64,000 nucleotides of DNA from Phycisphaerales bacterium (GTDB taxonomy: Bacteria; Planctomycetota; Phycisphaerae; Phycisphaerales; SM1A02): positions 1-64,000 of the forward strand of contig JABAAL010000012.1 in assembly GCA_014238785.1 (NCBI GenBank). Reading direction: 5' to 3'. How positions within the stretch are numbered: the first letter of the stretch is position 1; each line of letters opens with the position of its first letter. The notes below the pieces were generated by a model. It was not told where the DNA came from and ran no database searches. It saw only the letters and a list, made by a program, of their open reading frames with translations. Made by a program: the position numbers and the translations under genes. Positions 45,321 to 53,075 of the stretch are shown one piece after another.

Positions 45321-45847
45321 ATGTTCCAAAAGACATATCCGTTCTTGTTCTTGATGTTGATGGCGTGTTAACAGACGGCACTATCGCCTTCCCGCAGATT
45401 CTGCAAACGGAATCTAAATCATTTCATGTGCACGATGGCTTGGGTATTTCCCTTTGGCAAAAAGCTGGAAACAATACTGTACTCATCAGCGGGCGAAACT
45501 CTGACTGCGTGAATCATCGTGCTAAAGAACTAGGCATCAAATACATCTTTCAAGGAAGCAAGGATAAAATTAAAGATTTGGACAACGCGCTCGCCGAATT
45601 GAACGCCACTCCAGAGCAAGCCTGCTTCGTTGGCGATGACCTTGGGGACATGGCTGCCATGGAATATGTCGGCTACTCCATCGCAGTCCAGAATGCGGTA
45701 CAGGAAGTAAAGGCGATAGCAGATTGGACAACCGTTAGAAGCGGAGGCAACGGCGCAGTTCGAGACGCCATCGAGCACCTCATGCAAGCATCTGGAACAT
45801 GGAAAACCGCTGTCGAATTGTGCAAAACAGAATCTAGTAAACAATGA
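45317..45847 (+). CDS. kdsC: Kdo-8-phosphate phosphatase
   Basis: 176 residues of the HAD superfamily, C0 type without a cap. The nucleophile and acid are D13 and D15 in VLVLDVDGVLTDG; the Ser/Lys motifs are LISGRNSDCVN and GSKDKIKDLDNAL; the last is CFVGDDLGDMAAM. It releases Kdo from Kdo-8-phosphate after KdsA. It overlaps the HslV-like gene and the next gene by 4 bases each. Confidence 0.95.
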   Translation: MNVPKDISVLVLDVDGVLTDGTIAFPQILQTESKSFHVHDGLGISLWQKAGNNTVLISGRNSDCVNHRAKELGIKYIFQGSKDKIKDLDNALAELNATPEQACFVGDDLGDMAAMEYVGYSIAVQNAVQEVKAIADWTTVRSGGNGAVRDAIEHLMQASGTWKTAVELCKTESSKQ

Positions 45848-48732
45848 AGAACGCGCCAAAAACAAAAGACAACAAACGCATCGGGCTGCTTGTTGTTGCC
45901 GCAGGTTCCGCATTTTCGATTCTTCTCATATCGCTTCTCTTTTTCCTTGGAGAGAAAGTGCCACCGCCAGAGGAGCGAGTACAAAGCGAAGAAATTACCG
46001 ATTTGCTTAACAGCACAAGTCCCGATCACTCCAATTCTAGCAATATAGATTCGCTCGACATAGGCATCGCGCTCCCAAAGGGTGGGTGGGTCTATCAAAC
46101 AGACTCAATGGGTAATCTCGCCCATCAATACCGCTTCGAATCACTCGATCCAAATCCAGGCCACTTACCAAGTGGCTGGGTTGAGATGAAAAAACCTGAG
46201 ATTGAAGTATTCCTTTCTGGAAACCGAGTCGTGGTCATTACTGGCGACAAGGGCGTAGCAAATGCACCAAAAAGGATGCTCGAATCAGGTGAAATAGCAG
46301 GCAACGTACATATTTCTATGTACGATCTGGGTACGAAAAAAAATAGAGATAACCTCCATCCCTCCATGGTGCTTACAACTCCCCAAGTCAACTTCAATAA
46401 CTTTACGGGAGAAATCTCCTGCGATAATGAAGTTAAAATTGTCTCTTCTTCTCAAACACTTGAGGGTAGTCAACTCTCAATTCATTTCAATGACAAAGAA
46501 AACCGAATTGAATACCTACGACTCGAAGTACTTGAATATCTAGATTTTTATCCAAACAAGGATAGCACTATTCGAATTGCAGACAAAACAAACAAAAGAG
46601 AAACCCGTCCTGTCGTCACCACAACAAAAAGCTCTACACAAAAACATAAAATCAGCGCTGCTGCAATTGGTCCAAACCCCGACTATTACTTAGCCACTTT
46701 TTTAGACACCGTTAAAATAGTGCAAGGCGATTCCCTTACTGGAAAATTTGCATCGGGCGACAGTTTAAGCGTGGCATTCTCCGCTGACTCAGAATCTGCA
46801 ACTACAACAAGCGTTACTTCAGCAAACAAAACCATGTCCGTGCCCCTTGGAATCAATACTGCGCTTGTGTCATCTTTATTTGCAACGTCGCCTATCAATC
46901 AAGACCCCCCTATTCGGCTCACATGCGCTGGCGGGCTAACGATGGTCCCACTCGAAGACAATAGCAAAATGCCCTCCGCTCCAGAAGACACAAGAATAGA
47001 ATTGATTGCTAGAGAAAACGCAACCATACAAGTAAACGATTACGAGGAAGGAATGTCCGCAACAGGCAATCTACTTCGCTATGAATTGCTCCATGACCGA
47101 AGCGATCTTTTTGGCTCCCCCGCAACACTACTTCTTAATGACATGAAAACTCTTGCAACCCATCTCTGGATTGAACGGGATGGAGGCACAGGCGGTGCTA
47201 TCGGCAAAGGATTTGCAACAAGAACAACCCCAAAAGATAATTCCACGCTGAGATGGGCAAATGGAGTCGATTTTTTCTTTGACTCGAACAAGAAAGATAG
47301 CGCTTTAGAAAAAGTTATTTGCAACAAGGCGACATTAGAGGACAATGATTCAACTATTTCCTGCAATTCCTTAACAATTAATTTTGACCCATCTCTTACG
47401 GGTTCCCCTAATCCAACTACTGCCTTTGCAAGCGGTGATGTAAAAGCAATCAGTGAAACGCAAACACTCTGGTCTGATACAGCCGAAGTTCTTTTTAAAC
47501 AGCTTCCCGGGACGGAGTCGCCAGACGTCGCTACTTCGAGTCGTTCAAAAGCAGAAACTCTGCTCGCAAATGGCAATGTACAAATCCTCCTTGGAGACGG
47601 GGGAAGAGTTTTTTGCCACAATGTACATGCCAACATACCCAAGGACACTGCAACACTCAGCGGCAATGTCCTCATCGCACAAAATCAATTGCTCATTAAT
47701 AAAGGCGAAACAACCAAGGTAACTCTTGACAGAAAAAGTGGCAAAGGCAAATGGCATGGCCCCGGCCAAGCGCTTTTCTTACATCTTCCCTTTGACATGA
47801 AGCCTGACAATAGAATTCCTCGACCAAGTAGCACAACGACCATTCCAAACCACATCACGATGCGCGCAGTCTGGAGCGAAGCAATGCTTCTTGACCAATC
47901 AAGTTCTACTGAAGCCAATGCAATAGACTTGATTGGAAATGTAATCGTACGCTCACGGCGAACCAAACACGAGCTTAGCAAAATGACTGGCGAGTTTCTC
48001 CGACTTGAGTTCAATGCTGGAAACGAGCCAAATTCTGACAAAGACAGCAAACTCGATACAGTCATTATTCGCGAGTACGGAACTGTTGAGCGACGTCTTT
48101 GGGACAAAAACAATCCGAGTGCTCGCCCAATAGTTTATTTCCTAGGTGGAGATGATATTACGTTTGAATCCGGCACCCTCAATACAACGGTTGTTGGAAA
48201 TGGTGAAATGATTATTCGAGACGAAAGAAGTTCGATTAACGAACTCAACCAGACTCCCTTAGCTGGCAGAGGTATTACGCGCTTTACCTGGGATGAACGT
48301 TTACGGACTACGAACATCAGTAATAATTCATATCGGATGGTCATGGATGGAAACGTACAAATGCTTCATAAAAGCCTCGATGGAACGGTGGGCAAGCTCA
48401 CATCAAATCAACTCGAGGCAATCACTGCAAACGCTAGTACAGCATATTCAGAAAATTCGACCGACCAAGCGCTTCAAGAAATGGACCTTAATCAAATAGA
48501 AGCTCAAGGCAATGTCTATATTGAAACTGATGCCCGATCGGTCGAATGTGATATATTTGATTACAACGTACAAACTGGATTCGCTGCTCTTGAAGCGATA
48601 CCCCACCGTACTGTGGCAATTCGCACGACAGAAAATCCATACCCCGTGCGTGCAACAAAATTTATCTGGAACATGGATCCTTCAATCGATACTATTACAA
48701 TTCTTGGGCTCAAAGGCTCAAGCCCAAATTGA
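45844..48732 (+). CDS. Large LptC/LptA (OstA)-like lipopolysaccharide transport protein
   Basis: 962 residues, far longer than LptC (about 190) or LptA (about 185). A single membrane helix at about 13-36 anchors it in the inner membrane. The periplasmic part is a chain of beta-strand repeats of the OstA type, seen as recurring patterns such as GEIAGNVHI, EISCDNEVKIVSSSQTLEGSQL, FASGDVKAIS, LANGNVQILL, ATLSGNVLIAQNQ and EAQGNVYIET. It follows kdsC by overlap, the position lptC takes in E. coli. It is best read as LptC fused to tandem LptA-like units that could span the periplasm. lptB is not in the window. Confidence 0.8.
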   Translation: MKNAPKTKDNKRIGLLVVAAGSAFSILLISLLFFLGEKVPPPEERVQSEEITDLLNSTSPDHSNSSNIDSLDIGIALPKGGWVYQTDSMGNLAHQYRFESLDPNPGHLPSGWVEMKKPEIEVFLSGNRVVVITGDKGVANAPKRMLESGEIAGNVHISMYDLGTKKNRDNLHPSMVLTTPQVNFNNFTGEISCDNEVKIVSSSQTLEGSQLSIHFNDKENRIEYLRLEVLEYLDFYPNKDSTIRIADKTNKRETRPVVTTTKSSTQKHKISAAAIGPNPDYYLATFLDTVKIVQGDSLTGKFASGDSLSVAFSADSESATTTSVTSANKTMSVPLGINTALVSSLFATSPINQDPPIRLTCAGGLTMVPLEDNSKMPSAPEDTRIELIARENATIQVNDYEEGMSATGNLLRYELLHDRSDLFGSPATLLLNDMKTLATHLWIERDGGTGGAIGKGFATRTTPKDNSTLRWANGVDFFFDSNKKDSALEKVICNKATLEDNDSTISCNSLTINFDPSLTGSPNPTTAFASGDVKAISETQTLWSDTAEVLFKQLPGTESPDVATSSRSKAETLLANGNVQILLGDGGRVFCHNVHANIPKDTATLSGNVLIAQNQLLINKGETTKVTLDRKSGKGKWHGPGQALFLHLPFDMKPDNRIPRPSSTTTIPNHITMRAVWSEAMLLDQSSSTEANAIDLIGNVIVRSRRTKHELSKMTGEFLRLEFNAGNEPNSDKDSKLDTVIIREYGTVERRLWDKNNPSARPIVYFLGGDDITFESGTLNTTVVGNGEMIIRDERSSINELNQTPLAGRGITRFTWDERLRTTNISNNSYRMVMDGNVQMLHKSLDGTVGKLTSNQLEAITANASTAYSENSTDQALQEMDLNQIEAQGNVYIETDARSVECDIFDYNVQTGFAALEAIPHRTVAIRTTENPYPVRATKFIWNMDPSIDTITILGLKGSSPN

Positions 48733-48751
48733 TTCGATACAATACCACTCT

Positions 48752-49303
48752 ATGAAAGCACGACTTGACCACCCTACAATTTCACGTGTCAAAGATGGAC
48801 TTGACGATATCCAGTTGCGAGCAACTGAATATCGTGGTGACACCACGCTTATCGCTGATCCAAAAGATATACACAGACTTCTTCGATTCTTACGCGATGA
48901 CCCCGAATGTAACTACGATTTACTTTGCGATGTAACCGCCGTTGATTACCTTGACTACCCTGCGACAACAATTGGCCGTTTTGCAGTCGTGTGGATTCTT
49001 GTAAACACGGAAACTGCCGTGAGAATTAGAGCCAAAACTTTTCTCAACCCTAGCCTTGACACGTCAGGCATCGAAGATGATCCTGCCCTCTATGTTGACT
49101 CTTCGACCGACATTTGGGAAGGTGCTGAATGGCGTGAACGAGAAGTATTTGACATGTTTGGAATCCATTTCAAAAACCATCCGGATTTAAGACGAATCCT
49201 CATGTGGAAAGATTTTCCTGCATTCCCTCTTCGTAAAGATTACCCGTTGCAAGGTCGTGGCGAACGCACGAACTTCATTGAGGTAAAACGAGATGAAGCG
49301 TAA
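48752..49303 (+). CDS. nuoC: NADH-quinone oxidoreductase subunit C
   Basis: 183 residues from the ATG at 48752, chosen because the upstream part of the frame only overlaps the previous gene. Family 30 kDa subunit signature: WREREVFDMFGIHFKNHPDLRRILM, followed by FPLRKDYPLQGRGE. It is a soluble subunit of the complex I peripheral arm. It stands apart from the rest of the nuo genes, 19 bases behind the LptC/LptA-like gene, and its stop adjoins the convergent queD. Confidence 0.94.
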   Translation: MKARLDHPTISRVKDGLDDIQLRATEYRGDTTLIADPKDIHRLLRFLRDDPECNYDLLCDVTAVDYLDYPATTIGRFAVVWILVNTETAVRIRAKTFLNPSLDTSGIEDDPALYVDSSTDIWEGAEWREREVFDMFGIHFKNHPDLRRILMWKDFPAFPLRKDYPLQGRGERTNFIEVKRDEA

Positions 49304-49304
49304 C

Positions 49305-49658
49305 TTACCCGCGGTATACGCATCGGCAAGTACACGTTTCTTCAACAGCTACCTCAAATAACTGTGTAAGCGTTGGTTTCAATTTATCCCAAATCCATTG
49401 GGCAAGAACCTCACTTGTTGGATTTTCGAGTCCGTCTATTTCATTTAAGCAATAGTGGTCTAATTGCTGTTCAAGTGGAGCAAAGGCTTTCTTGATAATT
49501 CCATAATCAATGACCCAGCCAGAACCCTGATCAACTTCCCCTTCAACCACAACTGTCACACGAAAGGAGTGGCCATGCATACGGCCACACTTGTGTCCTT
49601 CTGGAACGTGAGGCAACCAGTGCGCTGCTTCAAATCGAAATGTTTTTTCTAATCGCAT
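49305..49658 (-). CDS. queD: 6-carboxy-5,6,7,8-tetrahydropterin synthase
   Basis: 117 residues, the PTPS/QueD family. Zinc-binding histidines and the catalytic Cys are in [20 protein letters not shown] and GHSFRV; the acidic partner is in [14 protein letters not shown]. It makes 6-carboxytetrahydropterin from dihydroneopterin triphosphate, the first step to 7-deazaguanine and queuosine. It follows queE by 9 bases. Confidence 0.95.
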   Translation of the reverse strand: MRLEKTFRFEAAHWLPHVPEGHKCGRMHGHSFRVTVVVEGEVDQGSGWVIDYGIIKKAFAPLEQQLDHYCLNEIDGLENPTSEVLAQWIWDKLKPTLTQLFEVAVEETCTCRCVYRG

Positions 49659-49667
49659 GAATATATT

Positions 49668-50354
49668 TTACACGCCCCGTGCATCTGGAGCCCAAACATA
49701 TCGATGAAGTTGTAGATGAAGTCGAATATTCTCACCCGCTTCTTGTATCCAGTCAGCTAGAACTTCCGGAGGAAGAGCATCACAGCCCTGTACACAACCG
49801 TTTGCCTCTTGGCGCATAACTGGCGAAAAGTGAACCGCATGAACTTTTGAAAGTAAATTTCTTGAACGAACAATAGATAGTGCCCAGTCAAAATCTTCCT
49901 TATTCATTACTACAAATTTAATCTCATCAGTTAAGCAGAGATGATCATAATTTGCCTCCAAAAATGAATCGCCTGCACCACTATTAGGCGTCTTGATATC
50001 AACAATCCGAGAGACTCGTGAATCACACTGCGCTATCGGGAGCTGGCCACTTGTTTCGAGCATCACCTCAAAATCTAAATCACAAAGCTCTTTCATCAAT
50101 TCGTGCACTTGGCGTTGCATCAGAGGCTCGCCACCTGTAATCTCTACAAGCGGGCAATTGTACGTTTGCACTTGCGCAATGATGTCGTCAAAGGAATACA
50201 GCGCGCCATCGTCAAATGCATAAGAAGTATCGCAATAATGACACCGTAACGGACAGCCTTGGAGACGAACAAATACGCAGCGCAATCCAGCTCTTGTGGA
50301 TTCTCCTTGAATCGATAGAAAAATTTCATGAATATGTAGTTGCCGCTTGCTCAT
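49668..50354 (-). CDS. queE: 7-carboxy-7-deazaguanine synthase
   Basis: 228 residues, radical SAM enzyme. The cluster motif is CPLRCHYC in VRLQGCPLRCHYCDTSYAF, followed by VEITGGEPLMQRQV. It uses S-adenosylmethionine to contract the pterin ring into carboxydeazaguanine. It leads the queE-queD pair; queC and queF are not in the window. The gluQ gene at 32921 would act on the finished queuosine base in tRNA(Asp). Confidence 0.95.
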   Translation of the reverse strand: MSKRQLHIHEIFLSIQGESTRAGLRCVFVRLQGCPLRCHYCDTSYAFDDGALYSFDDIIAQVQTYNCPLVEITGGEPLMQRQVHELMKELCDLDFEVMLETSGQLPIAQCDSRVSRIVDIKTPNSGAGDSFLEANYDHLCLTDEIKFVVMNKEDFDWALSIVRSRNLLSKVHAVHFSPVMRQEANGCVQGCDALPPEVLADWIQEAGENIRLHLQLHRYVWAPDARGV

Positions 50355-50413
50355 CTTTATAGATTCTACGGTAGCAAGGCAAAGCTTGTCGTGGTAGAAT
50401 CCCTTACTCCATC

Positions 50414-50499
50414 GCGCTGGTGGCGGAATTGGCAGACGCGCCAGCTTGAGGTGCTGGTGGGAGTAAAATCCCGTGGAGGTTCGAGTCCTCTTCAGCGCA
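50414..50499 (+). tRNA. tRNA-Leu (anticodon GAG)
   Basis: 86 bases. The acceptor stem GCGCTGG pairs with TCAGCGC with one G-T, then discriminator A at 50499. The anticodon stem CCAGC/GCTGG encloses the loop TTGAGGT with anticodon GAG. A long variable arm (GGGAGTAAAATCCC) and the T loop TTCGAGT identify class II tRNA-Leu. The 3' CCA is not encoded. Confidence 0.97.
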
Positions 50500-50501
50500 T
50501 T

Positions 50502-50531
50502 AAAAAACCACGGCTTCTGCCGTGGTTTTTT
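50502..50531. terminator. Bidirectional intrinsic terminator after tRNA-Leu
   Basis: AAAAAACCACGG, loop CTTCTG, CCGTGGTTTTTT: a perfect 12-base stem bounded by A and T runs, so it can end transcription from both sides, the tRNA on the plus strand and the dockerin-like lipoprotein on the minus strand. Confidence 0.9.
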
Positions 50532-50550
50532 AATTACTACCTTTTAAATG

Positions 50551-51246
50551 TTATACGGGGCATGGACCCCAAGCGCCAACGACTCTGAGCAAATCAGTCA
50601 CATCAACTACCCCATCCGAATTAAAGTCGCCTAGAATTGCGCCGTTGCAATCCGGACAAGCGCCCCAATTGCCAATTACTGCTAGTAAATCAACAACGTC
50701 GACAACACCATTTTCATCAATATCTTCGTAGCATGGATTTTGGATAATATCTATTTTCAGGTTCGCTGCAACAGTGCCCGATTCAAGTTGCACCGTTACT
50801 ATGCCCCAAGGCCATCCTACGTTGTACTCGGCTTCGCCTAAAAACAAATTACTCATATAAAAAGTAGGAAAACCTTTAGCATTCAAATCAACCATCCAGT
50901 CATATCGCATTGAGGGTGGATCTTGCCCTTCTGGAGTTATTACTTCAGTCCATCCAAAATCAAGTGGGCATGGTCCATCTTCTGGGCGCCAAGTTTGAAT
51001 GGCATAATCCGGAATCATATCCATGACATCGATTGGGCCAAAATCTATCCCAATGTAGCTCACCATAACTGTTGCACCTGTAATGGTGTATAGAATCTCA
51101 TAATGTTCACCATCAGCTCGAACCGAATCTGGTGCAGTCCAAGTTTGGTCTACCCCACTGGAGGTAATAGAAAAATTCCACTCGCCGTGGTCAGGCGGTC
51201 CAATCAACGCGCAACCGCTCAATAAAAGTATTGAAAATAGTTCCAT
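50551..51246 (-). CDS. Lipoprotein with C-terminal dockerin-like EF-hand repeats
   Basis: 231 residues from the ATG at 51246, which has AGGAGA 8 bases upstream and opens into a lipoprotein signal ending LLSGC. An N-terminal domain of about 165 residues (beta-rich, Trp and Pro-rich, unassigned) is followed by two calcium-binding repeats, DENGVVDVVDLLAVIGNWG and DFNSDGVVDVTDLLRVVGAWG, ending GPCPV. This repeat pair is typical of Phycisphaerae exported proteins and resembles type I dockerins. A cohesin partner is not in the window. Confidence 0.85.
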   Translation of the reverse strand: MELFSILLLSGCALIGPPDHGEWNFSITSSGVDQTWTAPDSVRADGEHYEILYTITGATVMVSYIGIDFGPIDVMDMIPDYAIQTWRPEDGPCPLDFGWTEVITPEGQDPPSMRYDWMVDLNAKGFPTFYMSNLFLGEAEYNVGWPWGIVTVQLESGTVAANLKIDIIQNPCYEDIDENGVVDVVDLLAVIGNWGACPDCNGAILGDFNSDGVVDVTDLLRVVGAWGPCPV

Positions 51247-51357
51247 TAGTCTTTCTCCTAAACATACTGTACCTGTTTTTACGTAAATTACAAACGAAAT
51301 ACCCAAAACAAAGTGGCTGCTACCTCTGATGATGCTCTAGAATCCACTCTTTACAGC

Positions 51358-51834
51358 ATGGGAAAGAAGAAAACAAATACAACTCCAGTCATAGAAAACC
51401 GTCGCGCACGGCATGATTATCACATTGAGGACACGCTAGAAGTCGGTATTGTCCTTAGGGGTTCCGAAGTAAAGTCTCTACGAACAGGACAAGCGAGCCT
51501 TGCAGAGGGCTGGATACGAGCCTCAGTGCGCCCTGTTGGACTTTCCATGCATGGCGTCCACATCGCTGAATATGCATATGCTGGCCCTACACAACAACAT
51601 GATCCCATACGAACACGAGTATTACTCGCCCATAAAAAAGAGATTACTAAGCTCGAAACATTTACAAATTCACAAGGGCACACGCTTGTCCCACTTAAAA
51701 TCTATTTTTCAAACAATAAAGCAAAAGTACTTGTCGGGCTTGCTTCTGGTAAACGAAAAGCAGACAAACGACAAGATCTAGCTAAAAAAATGGCTAAGCG
51801 AGACATGGATCGCGCTATGAAAAGAAGAATGTAA
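51358..51834 (+). CDS. smpB: SsrA-binding protein
   Basis: 158 residues from the ATG at 51358; a GTG at 51313 is in frame but gives an odd extension. Family signatures: ENRRARHDYHIEDTLEVGIV, LRGSEVKSLRTGQASLAEGW and the C-terminal basic helix KADKRQDLAKKMAKRDMDRA. It delivers tmRNA to stalled ribosomes. No tmRNA gene was seen in the window. Convergent with the GGDEF gene, whose stop is the next base. Confidence 0.96.
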   Translation: MGKKKTNTTPVIENRRARHDYHIEDTLEVGIVLRGSEVKSLRTGQASLAEGWIRASVRPVGLSMHGVHIAEYAYAGPTQQHDPIRTRVLLAHKKEITKLETFTNSQGHTLVPLKIYFSNNKAKVLVGLASGKRKADKRQDLAKKMAKRDMDRAMKRRM

Positions 51835-52896
51835 TCACGCCGCTTTTTTTCGAGATTCTTCCGACATCACCACTCGCTTCTCTGGCACACTCTTAGCTTT
51901 ATACATCGCTTCATCTGCAAAGAGCACAAGTTCGTCTGCACTGATAGGTTCATTAATTTGCAGATGCGAAACACCAACTGACATTGAAACAACGACTCCT
52001 TTTTTAACTACTGCAGCAATCGCTTCATCAAATGCAGCGGCAATGCGATACGCAATTCTGATTGCTGCATCTGGTTCCGCATGCGGCATAAGCACACAAA
52101 ATTCATCGCCTCCAAATCGAGCGGATACATCAATAGAACGACAATTTGCTTCAAGAACTCGCGCAGCAAGCCGCAATATTTCATCACCTTTTTGGTGCCC
52201 AAATCTATCGTTGAATCGTTTAAAACCATCAAGGTCAATCATCAAAAACGCCAGTGGAATTCCATTCCTCGACGCTTCTTCCCACTTGCTTTCAAGCATT
52301 AAATTCAGCCATCTTCGATTGCTCAGTTTCGTAAGATCATCTGTGCGGGCTGCAACTTCTAACCGCTGAATCATTTGCTGCAGTTCACGATTTGCAACAG
52401 CAAGTTCTGAGAGGGACTGGCTTAGATCCGCATGCAAGTCATCATTTTCTGTTCGGATAACCTGCAATGCAAGACATTTCTGCACCGCAACCGGCAATGT
52501 TATCATTTCATGTCCAGTAAGCATGAGGTAATCTGCTGCGCCTGCGCGAATAGCCTCAACGGCGGTATCACCTTCCTCTGGCGTTCCGGTCAAGATGACT
52601 GGCACATCAGGTCGAAGCCCCTGCACGAAAGATAAAATCCCAAACCCAGAACTATCCCCAAGATTAGACGCCGTGACCACTAAGTCCCATGTTGCCGGGT
52701 CAGTGTCAAAAAATTCCTTCGAAGAGGAAGAAACATGGCATTCAATTCGCTCTTTATGCAAACCAAACTGCTTACTATTTTTCGAATCTCTACTTGTTAA
52801 TAATGCTGCAACAAGTCTCTGAGCTAGAGCGCCATCGCTCTCTACAATCATGACTCTACGGCGTGTTGTTTTGTTCATTGTTTGGTCTAAGTTCAT
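51835..52896 (-). CDS. Diguanylate cyclase with degenerate receiver domain
   Basis: 353 residues from the ATG at 52896, preceded by AAGGA. A receiver-like domain (about 10-150) opens with RRRVMIVESDGALAQRL; the acceptor Asp position is not Asp (VVTASNLGDSSG) and the conserved Lys near the end is missing, so phosphorylation is unlikely. A coiled linker leads to a GGDEF domain with an intact FGGDEFCVLMP and the preceding DLDGFKRFNDRFGHQKGD, so it should make cyclic di-GMP. Confidence 0.92.
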   Translation of the reverse strand: MNLDQTMNKTTRRRVMIVESDGALAQRLVAALLTSRDSKNSKQFGLHKERIECHVSSSSKEFFDTDPATWDLVVTASNLGDSSGFGILSFVQGLRPDVPVILTGTPEEGDTAVEAIRAGAADYLMLTGHEMITLPVAVQKCLALQVIRTENDDLHADLSQSLSELAVANRELQQMIQRLEVAARTDDLTKLSNRRWLNLMLESKWEEASRNGIPLAFLMIDLDGFKRFNDRFGHQKGDEILRLAARVLEANCRSIDVSARFGGDEFCVLMPHAEPDAAIRIAYRIAAAFDEAIAAVVKKGVVVSMSVGVSHLQINEPISADELVLFADEAMYKAKSVPEKRVVMSEESRKKAA

Positions 52897-53075
52897 GTGC
52901 ATCCTTGCCTTAATTATCCCCCGCTCAGTGGAGTTTTCGACATCTATACACGTACTCATAACTTAATTACAATGTTTTGCGCTCTTCTTTGCCCTCATAA
53001 CCGGAACCCTCGCCCCAATCCGCCAATGGGATGTTCATGCTGTCAAATAGACGCATACATACCCTCGAATTCGAT

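Noticed and set aside
46336-46343. A run of eight A in the LptC/LptA-like gene, followed by TAG in one shifted frame
   Set aside because: Slippage here would truncate the protein at about residue 167 and only one frame stops at once; there is no known precedent in this family, unlike dnaX.
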